A stretch of 64,000 bases of DNA from Platycnemis pennipes (GCA_933228895.1 OW121851.1:124047624-124111623), one strand, 5' to 3'. Shown: positions 1-11,660, counted from the stretch's first letter. Notes: generated by a model from the letters alone, not told the origin. Made by a program: numbers and translations.

Positions 1-984
1 ACATTGTTACTTGTAGGTTGATGCTGCTGCCATCTTACATTTTTTAAAACTTTTTGGTCTGTCACCTGTACCTGTTTGCTGCTGCCATCTGACGGCTTCA
101 TCGGCAAGTTTTCTATTTATCAATTTAGAAAATGCATTTGCGATTAAATACCTCAAAATTCAGTGGTGTTTGTGGTCACTTTTAATCTCAGAGAGAGGAT
201 GTGAATGGGTTAAGATAGAGGTTTAGAAATGTGCTCTTAAACAAATTTCTGTCAGGTTTTGAAGCTGAAATGTGTTAAATAAAAATTAAAGAAAAAGTTT
301 AGAAGATCATTCCCATATTTTTCTTTGCTTTCAGTGATGCTTAGGCCATCAACAAGTAATACATATATTTCTTTCAATATTTTGCAATTTTAGCATTTAA
401 TTTAATCTGACTAAAGAAAGCTTGATTTGTGTGGAAAAAATTTCAGAGGTGTGCAGACGTGTGCTGTAAACTGTTTAAGAAATTAAAAATCTCTCCCTGT
501 AGAGTTATTGTTAAGTAGTGATGAGGCATTGTCTTAGGAAATGAACATTGAAATGGGTTTGCAACAGATCAGAAGTGGTGTACTTTGCTATTAGTGATAG
601 TAAGTATTTGCTCTTGTCTGGATTCCCATTACATGGCATAAGATAGAGCAGTTAATGAGGTAAGCAGCATCAGACTCAAGTGATCATGTGGGCAGAGGCA
701 TTTATGGAATTAGGTTGTGGTGTTGAAAAATGGACACCAGTGAAGAAGGTTGAAAGATGTGATAATTTTAGTGTTGGATGGGTGGATTTGCTCATAAAAT
801 GGGATGTAACTGGTACTGAGGTACATTTGGAATATGAGTATGTGTGTATGAAGAAGGTGTAAACCTCTGTCAAGCAGGTTCATTTCCAAATTGTTCAAAG
901 AATGTAATTGTATTTTTAACAATAAAATAAGACGTGTGGTCAAATGTTGTGAACGTGATTCATGTGAATTCGATTGTGCTGTAG
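1..984. other. AT-rich intergenic DNA, no gene seen
   Basis: This stretch is AT-rich with only short open frames on both strands and no recognisable protein motif, RNA gene or long repeat. The open frames at 676-991 overlap one another on opposite strands and show no domain. I see nothing here to annotate until the MITE that begins at 985. Confidence 0.6.
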
Positions 985-1238
985 CAGTCATGTAGCCAGA
1001 AATTTGCTTCAGGGGGCTAAATAGTGCGTAAGTTGAAACAAGTTAAGTTGCCTTGCCTATTCGGTGCAGACATGTTACAAATCTCTTCCCTTAATTTTCA
1101 GTGCTTGGTATTTACTTTTACAGTGCCCATTTTATCTCTTCTCACAGGTAAAGTTCAATGCTAAAATCAGAACAAAACTGGGAAAAAATGTTGGGGGGGC
1201 TGAAGTACCAGAAGCAGCCCCCCCTGGTGACGTGCCTG
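985..1238. mobile_element. hAT-type MITE, short copy
   Basis: This 254-bp non-coding element has degraded terminal inverted repeats: CAGTCATGTAGCC on the left and GGTGACGTGCCTG on the right. The second copy at 27842-28292 has cleaner ends (CAGGCACGTAGCC / GGCTACGTGCCTG). Flanks TGCTGTAG (977-984) and TGCTGTGG (1239-1246) match at 7 of 8 bases, an 8-bp target-site duplication as expected for hAT. Both copies share the internal stretch around 1066-1150, and G and C runs near the right end could pair. This copy lacks about 200 bp present in the other and is probably an internal-deletion derivative. An open frame at 1064-1288 is a by-product of the repeat. Confidence 0.75.
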
Positions 1239-1246
1239 TGCTGTGG

Positions 1247-2087
1247 TGGTATGTTGAATGTGAGATTAGTTATGATGGCTTGAGATGAAAACAGAAAAGG
1301 TTGCAAATGGATGGACCTCAATGGGATGAAGAGTGAGGAAATTATGATGGATAGAAATGATGTTCATATGTGATATAAGGATATTTCTATTTCAGGACTA
1401 CCTGAGTGTAGGTGATGGGCAGCAAGAGCAAAGGTGCAAAGAGCAGCGGGAGGAGGTGGAGTAATAATGAATTTTATTTGAAGGGCATGATGTGAAAGAG
1501 TTGATATTGTATAAAAATTTAAATGGAAATAAAAATAAAGAAATGGTGAAGTGTTAACATTAATATAATTCTCTCTGTGTGTAAGGGGCTTATGTGAGGT
1601 GGAGTAAGGTTTTGAAATATATCGGTAAGTGTCAATGGTGTGAAGATAGAAAGGAGGCTGGAGTTGCTGTTCGTTTCCCTTGCAACAGCTTAAGTACAGA
1701 TGAAAGTTAGACTTAATTAATGAATGACAAGTTGTTTAAATATCCATAATTTACAACTAAGGAGTGAAAAATGATTCAGTAATCGAAAGCATGAATTGGT
1801 GAAGTAATACGTGGAAAGATATTGGAAGGGTTCTCTCCCTTTAGGGTAAAGTGGATTAATGGAGGGTTGAATGAGTTGATAATAGATAAATCATCTTATA
1901 AGGGAGTAAGTATAAATGATAATGCAAATTAATTGTAATGGTAAGGTGGAGTAAAATAAGAGGATTGTAACGGAGGAAACTCCGCTTGGATACAACCATA
2001 ATTAAGTGAGTAAATGAGGAAACAAATAATGAGTAATCAATATGTAGAGAAAGGAGGATATGAAGCAGAGGGGAGTTGCTCCCGGGG
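1247..2087. other. AT-rich DNA, no gene seen
   Basis: No open frame with a recognisable motif and no repeat shared with the rest of the window. It forms the 5' flank of Jockey element A. Confidence 0.5.
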
Positions 2088-2292
2088 GATGTGGGGTGGA
2101 CGGACGGGGTTGTTGACATTGTTGAGTTCTAATCGCGATTGATTCTGGAATCTCTCTTCTAATTTTTGACCTTCGCACTCCTTGGACCTTGATTTTGGAT
2201 TTGAAATAAGAACTTCTGCACGGACGGCGTCCTCTCACAGGGCGTCAACCTTTCCCACCACGGCGGAAGCCGTGTTCCTTGAAAACAACATC

Positions 2293-3828
2293 ATGGAAGC
2301 TTCATCTGCCTCAATCACTCTTTCGCACGAAAGTGCGGACGAAGATGAATTCAAGATCCCACCCCGAAGGCAAGGCAACCGTTCCACTAAACCCATCCTT
2401 GGCACCAGGCGGCCTTTCATTACTTCTGAAGAGGCCAAACAGAAACGGCTAAAAACCTCTGATGAACCTCTCATCCACAGCAATGTGGAAACAAGAAACT
2501 CCTTTGACCCTCTGCCGGTCGACGTCACCCCGGACGTATCTATGATGGAGGATTCGTCTTCACACACACCTGCCAACGCTCAAACCACCGCAGCACCGCG
2601 CCCAAACAGCGCCAAACCACCACCTATAGACGTCTACGAGGTTAGTGACGTAGCCGCATTTCGCGAACTCATCCGCCAAACGGCGAAAGATCAGGACTTC
2701 TCCTTGATACACTCTGAAGGAAAATCCCGCATCCTTCTCCGGAATAAGGAGGACTTTGTCGCAGTATCTCGCGTCCTGAAGGACAAGGACGCGCAATTTT
2801 CCACATATGCCATCGGCGAGGAAAGGACTAAGTCCTTCCAAATACGGGGGCTTACTGGGCGGCACAGCGCGGAAGCGCTCATGGAAGACATCGATGCCAT
2901 GGGCATCAAAATCAGAAGAATACGTCAACTTCGACACGGCGAGCGCCCCATCGGAGTTTTCATCGCCGCCATTTCTCCTTCGGAGGAATGGCCTGTGGAG
3001 CGGCTGAACAAGATTAAGAAGATCGGCAATAATGTATGCCACGTCAAATTGTTCAAGCATAATGATCCGCAAATGTGCTACCGCTGCAGTAGATTTGGAC
3101 ACGGCTCCTTTCACTGTACAGCGGTAACACGCTGCTTCAAATGCAGCGGTCCCCACACAGGCGAAGACTGCACCGCGTCTACCATAAAATGCTGCAACTG
3201 CAATGGTCCGCACGTAGCCTGCTCCCGAGACTGCCCGATCTGGATCATGGAGAAGGAGAAAAGAAACGCGAGACCTTCAAATGCTGGCCGACCAACTCGC
3301 CGCCCGCAGGGCCTTGAAAAGTGCCGTTCGCAGGGCGCCGCTCCACAATTGACGACTTCACCTGCCACTCACCAGCCACCACGACGACCCGCCAACGCAC
3401 GCACCCAACAGCAACGCTCCTGGACTGTCACCCCACTAGGCCAGCGAGCACCTCTGTCCACGCACGACCAGGACAGGACCGTCGGAAACCAGCCACGACA
3501 GTCTGATTTTCTCAACTATGAGGAGGAGCTACGAGCATTTCCCGTCTTGCCACCTGCACAAGGACCACCCACCACCCAACGGGAAACAGCGGAGTCCATC
3601 AGGATCCCGCTCACCCGAAGAGGGCAACGCACATCCACCAACAGCACCTGCGACAACACTCATCCTACGTTCGCGGCCGACTTCTCTGCGGAGAATATGC
3701 CACCGACAATGTCCACCATATTATCCGTCCTGATGAACGTCACTCAGGCCCTTCATCAACAATTGCAAGTGCTCACCTCCACTCTGCAGCAGCTCCCGTC
3801 GATCCTTCAAAACCAACATGGACGTTAG
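2293..3828 (+). CDS. Jockey ORF1: zinc-knuckle nucleic-acid-binding protein
   Basis: The first in-frame ATG is at 2293 and gives 511 residues; the open frame extends upstream only through a TTG. The protein should bind element RNA and form the retrotransposition particle, as known for Jockey ORF1. From about residue 262 there are three tandem zinc knuckles: CYRCSRFGHGSFHC (CX2CX4HX4C), CFKCSGPHTGEDC, and CCNCNGPHVACSRDC. Upstream, around residues 110-250, is a region matching the PRE_C2HC-type domain of insect ORF1 proteins. The C-terminal third is rich in Pro, Gln and Thr. The stop overlaps the ORF2 start by 11 nt, so ORF2 may be translated by coupled reinitiation or ribosome slippage. Element B at 58 kb encodes a decayed relative. 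Confidence 0.85.
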   Translation: MEASSASITLSHESADEDEFKIPPRRQGNRSTKPILGTRRPFITSEEAKQKRLKTSDEPLIHSNVETRNSFDPLPVDVTPDVSMMEDSSSHTPANAQTTAAPRPNSAKPPPIDVYEVSDVAAFRELIRQTAKDQDFSLIHSEGKSRILLRNKEDFVAVSRVLKDKDAQFSTYAIGEERTKSFQIRGLTGRHSAEALMEDIDAMGIKIRRIRQLRHGERPIGVFIAAISPSEEWPVERLNKIKKIGNNVCHVKLFKHNDPQMCYRCSRFGHGSFHCTAVTRCFKCSGPHTGEDCTASTIKCCNCNGPHVACSRDCPIWIMEKEKRNARPSNAGRPTRRPQGLEKCRSQGAAPQLTTSPATHQPPRRPANARTQQQRSWTVTPLGQRAPLSTHDQDRTVGNQPRQSDFLNYEEELRAFPVLPPAQGPPTTQRETAESIRIPLTRRGQRTSTNSTCDNTHPTFAADFSAENMPPTMSTILSVLMNVTQALHQQLQVLTSTLQQLPSILQNQHGR

Positions 3829-6562
3829 GCCCTCACCATCGTTAACCATTCTCACATTCACCTGCTGGAATGCAGGTGGAGGCATACAATGGAAGACACC
3901 TGAGCTGCTCGCATTCCTCAAGAAGCAGAGATGCGACATCGCGCTAATACAAGAGACTCACCTACGCCCCGACCTTCGCTGGACCGTCCCTGGCTGGACT
4001 GTTTTCCGGGATGACCGTCGCGGACGCGGAGGCGGCACCGCCATTCTGGTATCATCAAAGATCCAGGCGCAGAGGATTTCTCTAAACATCGATCCACAAA
4101 AATCGACAGTAGAAGCCACGGCCGTCCTCATAGATTGTGATGGAGAACCTATCCGGCTGGCCTCGGTGTACATCCCTCCAAACACAAAGTTTCAACCGGA
4201 GGAACTCCGGCCAATCTTGGACGGGAACACGCAAGTCATCGCAGCAGGGGATTTGAACGCCAAGCATCAAGCTTGGAACTCGAGAGTCCCCAACATCCGC
4301 GGACTGCGCCTTCATCAGTGGGTGACATCAACCGACGCTACCATCGCAGCACCATCCACGCCCACGCGCTTCCACGATAACGGCGTCGGCGACATCCTAG
4401 ATATCGCCATACACCGGAATCTCCGCAAGACTCTCTCGGCAAAATCCATCGCTGCTCTTGATTCAGACCATCTACCAGTGATTTTTCACACCGGTCACCG
4501 CCCACTGCTATCTCCCCAGAAATCAGTCCGGAACTACGAAGCTGCGGATTGGGAGCTGTACAGAAAACAACTTACGAACACAATCCAGCCGCTTTCCAAC
4601 ACAATTCTGAAGACGCCCCAAGATATCGATCGCAGCGCAACAAAGATAACGGCGGCTATAGAGGAAGCGATCAACGTAGCAATTCCGAAAAAAGTCATCC
4701 ACACGGCCAACCATCTGAGATTACCGACATGGATCCGGGAAAATATCCGTCTCAAGAACGCACTCCGCCGGAAGTTCTACAAATCCCGAGATCCGAAGGA
4801 TAAGAAACTGCTTCTCGACGCCCAACATCGCATACGCGACGACATCCGAGTCTTCAGAGAAGAATCTTGGCGGAAAAAAGCGGAAACGCTCTCCACCGAC
4901 GACGGATCCCTCTGGAGGATGGCCCGGAACCTCAGGAACTCAGAAGCCGAGGAAGCCCCGCTAACGACGCCACAGGGTGCCGTGAGGACTTCCAAAGAGA
5001 AAGCTGACTACATGGCGGACTACCTCGAGGAAGCGTTCTCTCCCCTACCAGCTTCAAGCATCGCAGAAGACCCGCTCTCCACGCCAGTCGCCCTACCAAG
5101 GACGCCCCACCGACCTCCAACGATCGAGGACCCGCCGCCTGTCCTAAATCCAAAGGACCTAGTCAAGGCCATCAAGACGCTGAAGCGCAGGAAGGCTCCA
5201 GGCCATGATGGGATCGCCAATGAGCCCCTTCTCCAAATGCCGGGCTCGTTAGCGCATGCATTACTCTTTCTCTTTAACGCATGTCTGGCGCTTGGCCACT
5301 TTCCCGCTATATGGAAGCACGCCAGGGTGATCTGCATCCCGAAACCCGGGAAATCGACCTCCCGTCCGGAAAACCTTCGGCCCATCTCCCTTCTTTGCAC
5401 GGTTGGGAAGCTGTTTGAAAAAATGGTCCTGGAACACCTGAGGAGAACCACCGAAGACCTGCATGTCCTTCCGGATCAGCAGTTTGGATTTAGAGAAGAG
5501 CATTCAACCACTCACCAGATTGCGAGAATCCTCAACTTCGTGACGGAAGCTTTCAACTGGCACCACACCGCGGTCGGCGCCTTCTTTGACATAAGCAAGG
5601 CGTTCGACCGCGTGTGGCACGAAGGACTGCTGCACAAGCTAACATGCTTCGGGTACCAGAAATGGCTTATTTCTTTCATCTCCTCATGGCTCCGGGACCG
5701 CAGCTTCCAGGTCGTCTGGAGGGAGGCAACATCTGGACGTCGCAGGATCACCGCTGGCGTGCCGCAGGGAAGCGTCCTCTCCCCGCTTTTATTCAACATC
5801 TTCGTTGCGGACATGCCTTCTGACTTCTCACACAACGTCATCACGGCGCTCTATGCAGACGACGCCGCCCTGCTAGCACGATCGAGGAGAGGTTACATGG
5901 CCGCATCCTACCTCCAACGAGCCGTGGACACCCTTACAACATGGTACTCGACATGGAGATTTGCCGTTAACACGACCAAAACTCAGACCATCGTCTTTTC
6001 CCTCCGAGAGGAAGAACCAGGTGAACTTCTAGTGGGCGACCAAGAAGTCCTTTGGCGGCCAAGTATCACCTACCTCGGGGTCATCCTAGATCGTCACCTG
6101 ACCTTCGTTCCTCACGCTCGCAAGATCGCCACTACAACTACCGCTCGCCGCATCCAACTGCGATGCATCTTGGGAGAGCAATCCCTGACCGTCCAAACGC
6201 GTCTCCTACTATGGAAAACCATAATTCGCCCGAGTCTCTTGTATGCAGCCCCTGCCTGGAGCGGAATCGCGCTCCAGAAAGCGAAGACAATCCTCGAAAA
6301 AGAAGATCGGAAAACGCAAAGACAAGCCCTACGACTCGGATGGACGCCTCACAATGAAGCCCTGCCCGTGCTCACCGGAACACCTTCGTTGGCCGACACA
6401 TGGAAATCCGCCACAAAACGCTTCTTCGAAGGAGCAGAAAAATCCACCTACACCGAACTTCACCGCATCGCCGACTTCAGGGTCATGCCGTGGGACCGCC
6501 ATCGACGCCCAAGAGCCGGCACCGGAGATCCCGACGACAAGCCGCCGCGACAGCGGCGTTAA
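3818..6562 (+). CDS. Jockey ORF2: endonuclease-reverse transcriptase
   Basis: This 914-residue polyprotein nicks target DNA and primes reverse transcription of the element RNA. The N-terminal APE-type endonuclease (about 1-220) shows NAGGG, QETHL, AGDLNAKH and DSDHLPV. The reverse transcriptase (about 440-760) shows KRRKAPGHDGI, PISLLCTVGKLFEK, GFREEHSTTHQ, FFDISKAFDRVWHEGL, GVPQGSVLSPLLFNIF and the catalytic YADD at residues 679-682. No RNase H follows, and the length is normal for Jockey. The ATG at 3818 lies inside the ORF1 end, in a +1-type overlap. All catalytic motifs are present, so activity is possible, though not shown. Confidence 0.9.
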   Translation: MDVRPSPSLTILTFTCWNAGGGIQWKTPELLAFLKKQRCDIALIQETHLRPDLRWTVPGWTVFRDDRRGRGGGTAILVSSKIQAQRISLNIDPQKSTVEATAVLIDCDGEPIRLASVYIPPNTKFQPEELRPILDGNTQVIAAGDLNAKHQAWNSRVPNIRGLRLHQWVTSTDATIAAPSTPTRFHDNGVGDILDIAIHRNLRKTLSAKSIAALDSDHLPVIFHTGHRPLLSPQKSVRNYEAADWELYRKQLTNTIQPLSNTILKTPQDIDRSATKITAAIEEAINVAIPKKVIHTANHLRLPTWIRENIRLKNALRRKFYKSRDPKDKKLLLDAQHRIRDDIRVFREESWRKKAETLSTDDGSLWRMARNLRNSEAEEAPLTTPQGAVRTSKEKADYMADYLEEAFSPLPASSIAEDPLSTPVALPRTPHRPPTIEDPPPVLNPKDLVKAIKTLKRRKAPGHDGIANEPLLQMPGSLAHALLFLFNACLALGHFPAIWKHARVICIPKPGKSTSRPENLRPISLLCTVGKLFEKMVLEHLRRTTEDLHVLPDQQFGFREEHSTTHQIARILNFVTEAFNWHHTAVGAFFDISKAFDRVWHEGLLHKLTCFGYQKWLISFISSWLRDRSFQVVWREATSGRRRITAGVPQGSVLSPLLFNIFVADMPSDFSHNVITALYADDAALLARSRRGYMAASYLQRAVDTLTTWYSTWRFAVNTTKTQTIVFSLREEEPGELLVGDQEVLWRPSITYLGVILDRHLTFVPHARKIATTTTARRIQLRCILGEQSLTVQTRLLLWKTIIRPSLLYAAPAWSGIALQKAKTILEKEDRKTQRQALRLGWTPHNEALPVLTGTPSLADTWKSATKRFFEGAEKSTYTELHRIADFRVMPWDRHRRPRAGTGDPDDKPPRQRR

Positions 6563-6664
6563 CAGCACCCGAGAAATTCTAAGTCCGGAGGGCCCTGAAA
6601 AGGGCCGATCGGGCGGGGGACATCCCCGCCATATATAATGCGGCCAAAATGAAAAAAAAAAAAA

Positions 6665-7352
6665 CCATTTTCGCCGATTCTCACCGTCAGAAGTCCAGTC
6701 TGCAGTGCCCGCTGGAGCAGAACAGACTCCACATCTGTGAAAGGCAGATGTACACCCCAAGATGTGGGGTGTATAGGTGGACTTTTCAGAACCCAAGTTT
6801 CTACCCTTACATTCTTAAATTCATTTCTAAGAAATGGTATAAGAAAGTAGCTTCTTTGGGTAATGGAGACTATATTACAGAGTTGAGAAATATGCGACAT
6901 AGCCCCCCCCCTCTGAGAAATTTTCTACCCCAGGGCAGAAGGGGGAGCCTCCCCTCCGGGAAACTCCCCCCGCCCCTGAGGTACCAGCCATCAACCACGA
7001 CTGGTTCCTCTGACAAAGGAGCCGTCATCTCCACGACGAACTCCCCCTCCCTTACAGCCCCTCTTTCAAGCTAACCCTCAGAGCGGAGAACCGCATACAC
7101 CTACTCTGCCGAGTGAGCCACGCCACCTCAAGAGGATCGGCTTCATGGATGCAAAGCCTCGCGGCGTCAATTACGACCAGCTACTAGGGTGGGCCATAGT
7201 GGCGGCGACACCGGGCCAGTAAAGGACATTGCGTAGGCAGTGAACCAATCATGCTCTGTCGGCATTAAAGAGAGCCAAACCTGGCCTACTCGATAACTGT
7301 TTGCGCAGAACCTAATCGTGAGAGCTCACTTTAAATATTCATAGCACTCACA
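6665..7352. other. GC-rich unassigned block
   Basis: After the A run the sequence becomes GC-rich at 6900-7330 and contains C runs, unlike the AT-rich surroundings. It reads like the untranslated end of another retroelement, but I find no partner for it in the window and no coding frame with a domain. Open frames at 6649-7074 have no recognisable motif. Confidence 0.35.
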
Positions 7353-7791
7353 CCTTGGAAGAATTGGAGTTTTTTCATATTTTGTTTGTTAACTGACTAA
7401 TTGGTCTCTTGCCTTCACACTTTACTAACCAACAAGTTAAAACAAATAATTCATATTAATAACATAAACTGTACAGGATTCCACTTTCTTACAGTAGCCA
7501 TCTATTGCTGAACTTTGAATTACTTTCCTACACTCTGAGAGACAAGGCGCCGGGAGTTTCGAAGCCCTCGCTACATTCCCGACATTCGGAAATTGAGTCA
7601 CTGCGTCCCTTCATACGCAATCAATATCGATAATTGAAATGCCATTTTAAAGAGTAAGATCTCCGCTTCTGACGAATCTTTAATTTACAGTTGAACTATG
7701 TATTATTTGGGTGTAAATCGAAGTTCAAAGGTATTATGTCTTAGTTTCATTTCCGCGGTAGCTGTGTTGGTTGCCTGTACACAAGGATAAT
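7353..7791 (+). repeat. Left arm of long inverted repeat
   Basis: This ~439-bp arm is the reverse complement of 12113-12566 with many substitutions and small gaps. Matched landmarks run in order: the outer CCTTGGAAGAATT, then TTTGTTNGTTAACTGAC, AAACTGTACAGGA, CATCTATTGCTG, GCGCCGGGA, TTGAGTCA and AGGATAAT at the inner edge. Similarity stops abruptly at both ends, so the arms are a defined unit. They could be the terminal repeats of an old 5.2 kb DNA transposon, or two opposed copies of a dispersed repeat. Confidence 0.7.
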
Positions 7792-7920
7792 AGTACGGGG
7801 TGCATCGTAGTTTTAATAGTTCAGATAAGCTCTCCACTTTTAATAATTACTATTAATGAATGATAGTATAATAAATAATTATGATAACATTCTCCTCTTT
7901 TAATAGTTATTAATAACTAT

Positions 7921-8349
7921 ATCTTCCTAAATATCGCTGGCACTATTCTTAGGAGAGGAGGAGACCAGGGGGATAGACAGCTAGATCGTATTTTTGGTGG
8001 TGTTCATCGCCCGGAGGCCCTAAGGCACTCAGACCTATTGTTCATTGGTGACAACCACTCTTCTGGAGAAATCACCCATAACGGTAGGTATGACCCCATA
8101 GGGAACCTGGTGGCTTTCAGTAGGTCGATTGGCCTTGATAGGAATAATGCTTATGAATATATGTTTATTAATTTTTTAAAAGCGGAGAATAGTATAATAA
8201 ATAAGTACCAGGACAGATGCTCATGTAAAAAAAATATTGGCACCGAGTATCTGCTTCTTCAGCAGACAACTCTCCAAAAGCTATTGTTGATAATTATCAT
8301 GCCTTGCCAGGCAACATGCCTAAATGCTAAAAATTATAAATTATATTGA
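7921..8349 (+). other. Unrecognised open frame inside inverted-repeat region
   Basis: An open frame of about 140 codons runs through here and may begin upstream of 7921; its first listed start, at 8038, is a TTG. The middle part has a balanced, coding-like composition (RQLDRIFGGVHRPEALRHSD, then LLFIGDNHSSGEI), while the end becomes AT-rich and probably random. I recognise no domain. It may be a remnant of the gene once carried between the arms at 7353 and 12566, or chance. Confidence 0.2.
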
Positions 8350-9460
8350 CGTCTATTTTTATGGGACATATAGAAGAGTGAGTTTAATTATATGAAACTA
8401 CTCATAAGGACGTGCCTATACCAATGTATCATTTCACTACTAATATTCAGTTACTATTTTCCGTAATTTACTACATTTTTTATATTTTACATTAGCGTTT
8501 AGAATTTTGCTTATTGGGCTATAAAATATTGTTGTATTGTCTTCACAAAAAGATCATGTTCATTTAATTATTACAGCGTTTAACAGTGTGTCTAAAGTAT
8601 TAGAAATATTAAAAGTAATAAAAGTTGTGAATAATTATAAAATCGTAAGTTGAAATACAAAATAAATCACATGCAAAAATATAAGGTTAACATGCTATCA
8701 GAAGAAGCTGCAGTTATTTTATCAATACCAGCGTAACATAGCAGGTTACACCATGAAGATACAATTACGATTCGTTATTAGAGAGATACGTCCAGATAAA
8801 GAACCCCGTATTCTGGCAGCGTATTCTAAATTAGGTCTAACAATGGAAAAGTAGCTAATTTCTCGTGCATGTCATCATATTTTCCCAGTACTCTCTGGGT
8901 GAAATGCAGTCTATAGTTACATCTACATATTACACAGATGAATCTCAGTTTAACGATGTGCTTGACCCATTATTTCTCTTATGTGTTTACCCCAAGAAAG
9001 ATCATGTGTCAGTAATATTTCAAGATATTTAGCGGACTCATGTTCATTAATTTATTATTCATTATTTAATAAGTATTAGGAGGGGAAGTAGTCTTTTTCC
9101 AAAAATTCATTACCACACATTTTAAAAATTTATTTCCAACTGCCATGTATCACTTGCCTTTACCTATATGATCAGGAATACAAAGGGGAGCCGATCTGCA
9201 ATACAGCAGAGGTATAGGTGTGCATCTCATGTACTGCTCTAATTTTCTATCTATCTTCTAATCTAATTTTCCACGGAGCGTTATTCAAGACAATTAGAAC
9301 CTACTTTTTTTCACTAATCAATAAACTACAAAGCCAAATCTCGTCGACTCGCCTATTCATATCCAAAGATGTTCTTTTACCAAGACGATCTACTAAATGG
9401 AGTGTGGGAATGCACACTCCACTACGTACTGAAAAATAACTCCTGAAAAATAACTACCCA

Positions 9461-9706
9461 AGCAGCATCATATGGCAGTTATGCGTCGGCCCAATGTCAT
9501 TTTTATGCCACTGTACCTATAGTGGTGAAATATGTCTTTTTATCATCAAATTTATATCGACCCAATATCGTCATCAAATGTCATTTTTATAATGGCATAT
9601 GTTATCACTTTTGACATTTGCCGATATCGGAAGCCAATATTGGATTTACCAATAAGTGATTAGTGACGATGTAAAATTGATATTGGTCCAATATCATGAT
9701 GCTGCT
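9461..9706. mobile_element. Possible small MITE
   Basis: A 246-bp AT-rich segment begins AGCAGCATCAT (9461-9471) and ends ATGATGCTGCT (9696-9706), perfect 11-bp inverted ends. Internal palindromic motifs include CCAATAT / ATATTGG and ATGTCATTTTTAT repeats. No clear target-site duplication flanks it, so the class is unknown. Confidence 0.4.
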
Positions 9707-11379
9707 TTTTTTCAAGTCATTTCCCCAATGGTGACTTGTGAAGTCAACTGCTTCATGTTTCCATAGAGCTTTCAATTTAAGAATTTCATAGAATTTCATT
9801 TAAGCGAAATCGAACACTGTAAGATACTAAAAGAAATACATTACCAATTTGGGCCCCAAGTTTCCATAATCTAAATGCAAATAAAAATACGGGAGCGTTT
9901 ATCAATGTATTTTCTTTCTCTTTAGTAAAAGTTTTTCAGTTTCCATTGGCAACAGAAATTTTTAAATGAAATAAATTTGTATACCAGGTTCACATACCCT
10001 GCGGATGTAGCAGCAGATTAAAAATAAGAAGAGTTACCATATGACGACTTTATTCGTCATATTCGTTAAATTAACAAATGTACGGAAATATACATTTGAT
10101 TTTTTTAATCAAAGTATAATTAGCAACATACTTGTGTATCATAATTCTACAAATAGCCTTAATCGAAACAAGTATTCCAAAACTGTAAACTTTAGGATTA
10201 AGGTTAAAAATATTTCAAACAACATAAACAGAAAAGTGATTAAAAGAGGCCTCGTACAGGTTCCAAATGGATGGGTAGTTGCCGCTGATTTCTCTCATCA
10301 TTCACTCTTCTCTCAGACTTCCTCAGATATGGCAGAGAACGGCACTCTCCCAGACGTGAAAATCCAAAAAAAAGAGTTATTAGAGAATTGCACTCACGCA
10401 ATTCAACGATCAACAAATCATACAGTAAAAAAACAATCACTTCAATTAAATGTTTAATTAGATAATTACTGGGCAGGGGCCCGAGACATTTATCCATGAT
10501 TTTTATCATTTCCCCATGCCACTGCATTTAAAGGCTCACATAATTTGCAAAACTTGCAAAAACATTTTGGATTGCACGTTTGGACGGTAAATAGTGAAAC
10601 TGCTTTATAACTACCAAGTTTTGACTCACTATAGTCATCATTTCACTTTGTCATTCTGAAACAAGTAAATACAAAATATTGAAATATAGCAAGAATTTAA
10701 AAAATTTCGATCGTCTCATCGCACTGATTTCACAACATGCATTCAAGTGGAACATTCAAGAAACAAACAAATCCTACGGAATACTTCAAATAAATATTCA
10801 ATAGAATATCTACTGGTGTCTTATTGCTGTTTTTCACATCATTTTATAACGTACCTTTTGACACACTAAAGGTCTTAGAAGCCAGTAAGTAAGCCATTTC
10901 TCCGGATCTTACTGTTAATATGGCGATTTTCATTGTCTTGGTCCAAACTAATATGCTGCCTGGCATTTGAAGCAATAACATTAATTAATTAAAAAAAAGG
11001 AATTTACATTCTTAGTTTACAAGTTCCACACAGCATTTCCAAATATGCAGTGTACTTAATTCAGCAGGATTTGGACCGCAGTAAAGCAACGATTTTGGGT
11101 TAGCAAATAAGAGACACTATCTCTTATCTGGGGCCCAAGGTGTCTCTTATAAGGGAAGAGCACAGCCTCTAATTTAATGGTTACACACACTGAGAAAAAG
11201 TTATTCCATATATTGGTACGTACATTATAGCATGCAAATTTTCATGAATATTTCGAAAAAGAATAGAATTTGTGTAAGAGCTTACCTTTACTGTTTATCA
11301 CTTCCTAAGTCTATGCACTACAAAATATAAAATGGCTCACAAAGAAAAAACGTACTTTCTGCACCCTTTGCTAAAACAC

Positions 11380-11660
11380 TGTTGAAAGACTAAAAAAATT
11401 GTTGAAAATTTCAACAGTTAACTGGGCTAACTGTTGAATTCAACAGTTACTATTGAAAGAACTGTTGAACCCAACAGTTACTGTAGAAAAATACTTTTAA
11501 GTCTGACAGTTACTGTTGAAAATTGTAACATTAAAACAAGCCAATTGTTGAATCCAATAGTTACTGTTGAAAATGAAAGAAAGTAAATTGAATCCAACAA
11601 ACATACTGCTGAAAATGACAGTTAATGCAGAAATTTCAACAGTAAACTGGTGAAACCACA
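11380..11660. repeat. Degenerate tandem palindromic repeat, CAACAGTTACTGTTG
   Basis: About ten imperfect copies of a short motif of the form CAACAGTTACTGTTGAA are packed in 280 bp. Each is nearly self-complementary and contains AACNG cores, the general Myb recognition pattern. The array lies just inside the right inverted arm (12113-12566). Function is unknown. Confidence 0.55.

Larger units (their letters stand above)
2099..6664 (+). mobile_element. Jockey-clade non-LTR retrotransposon A, both ORFs open
   Basis: The element has a short 5' UTR, ORF1 (2293-3828), an overlapping ORF2 (3818-6562) and a short 3' UTR ending in 13 A residues at 6652-6664. ORF2 has endonuclease and reverse transcriptase but no RNase H, which with the three-knuckle ORF1 fits the Jockey clade. 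The exact ends are uncertain. The 11-mer GATGTGGGGTG occurs at 2088-2098 and again at 6761-6771. If this is the target-site duplication, the element is 2099-6760 and the A run lies within the 3' UTR. If the A run is the true end, the 5' end is unplaced. No frameshift or stop breaks either ORF, so this could be a recent copy. Confidence 0.8.

Noticed and set aside
2560..3213. 217-codon minus-strand frame
   Set aside because: Shadow of Jockey A ORF1 on the opposite strand.
10041..10457. 138-codon plus-strand open frame
   Set aside because: AT-rich composition with Asn/Lys/Ile bias, no domain, overlapped by an open minus frame (10240-10527); likely chance.
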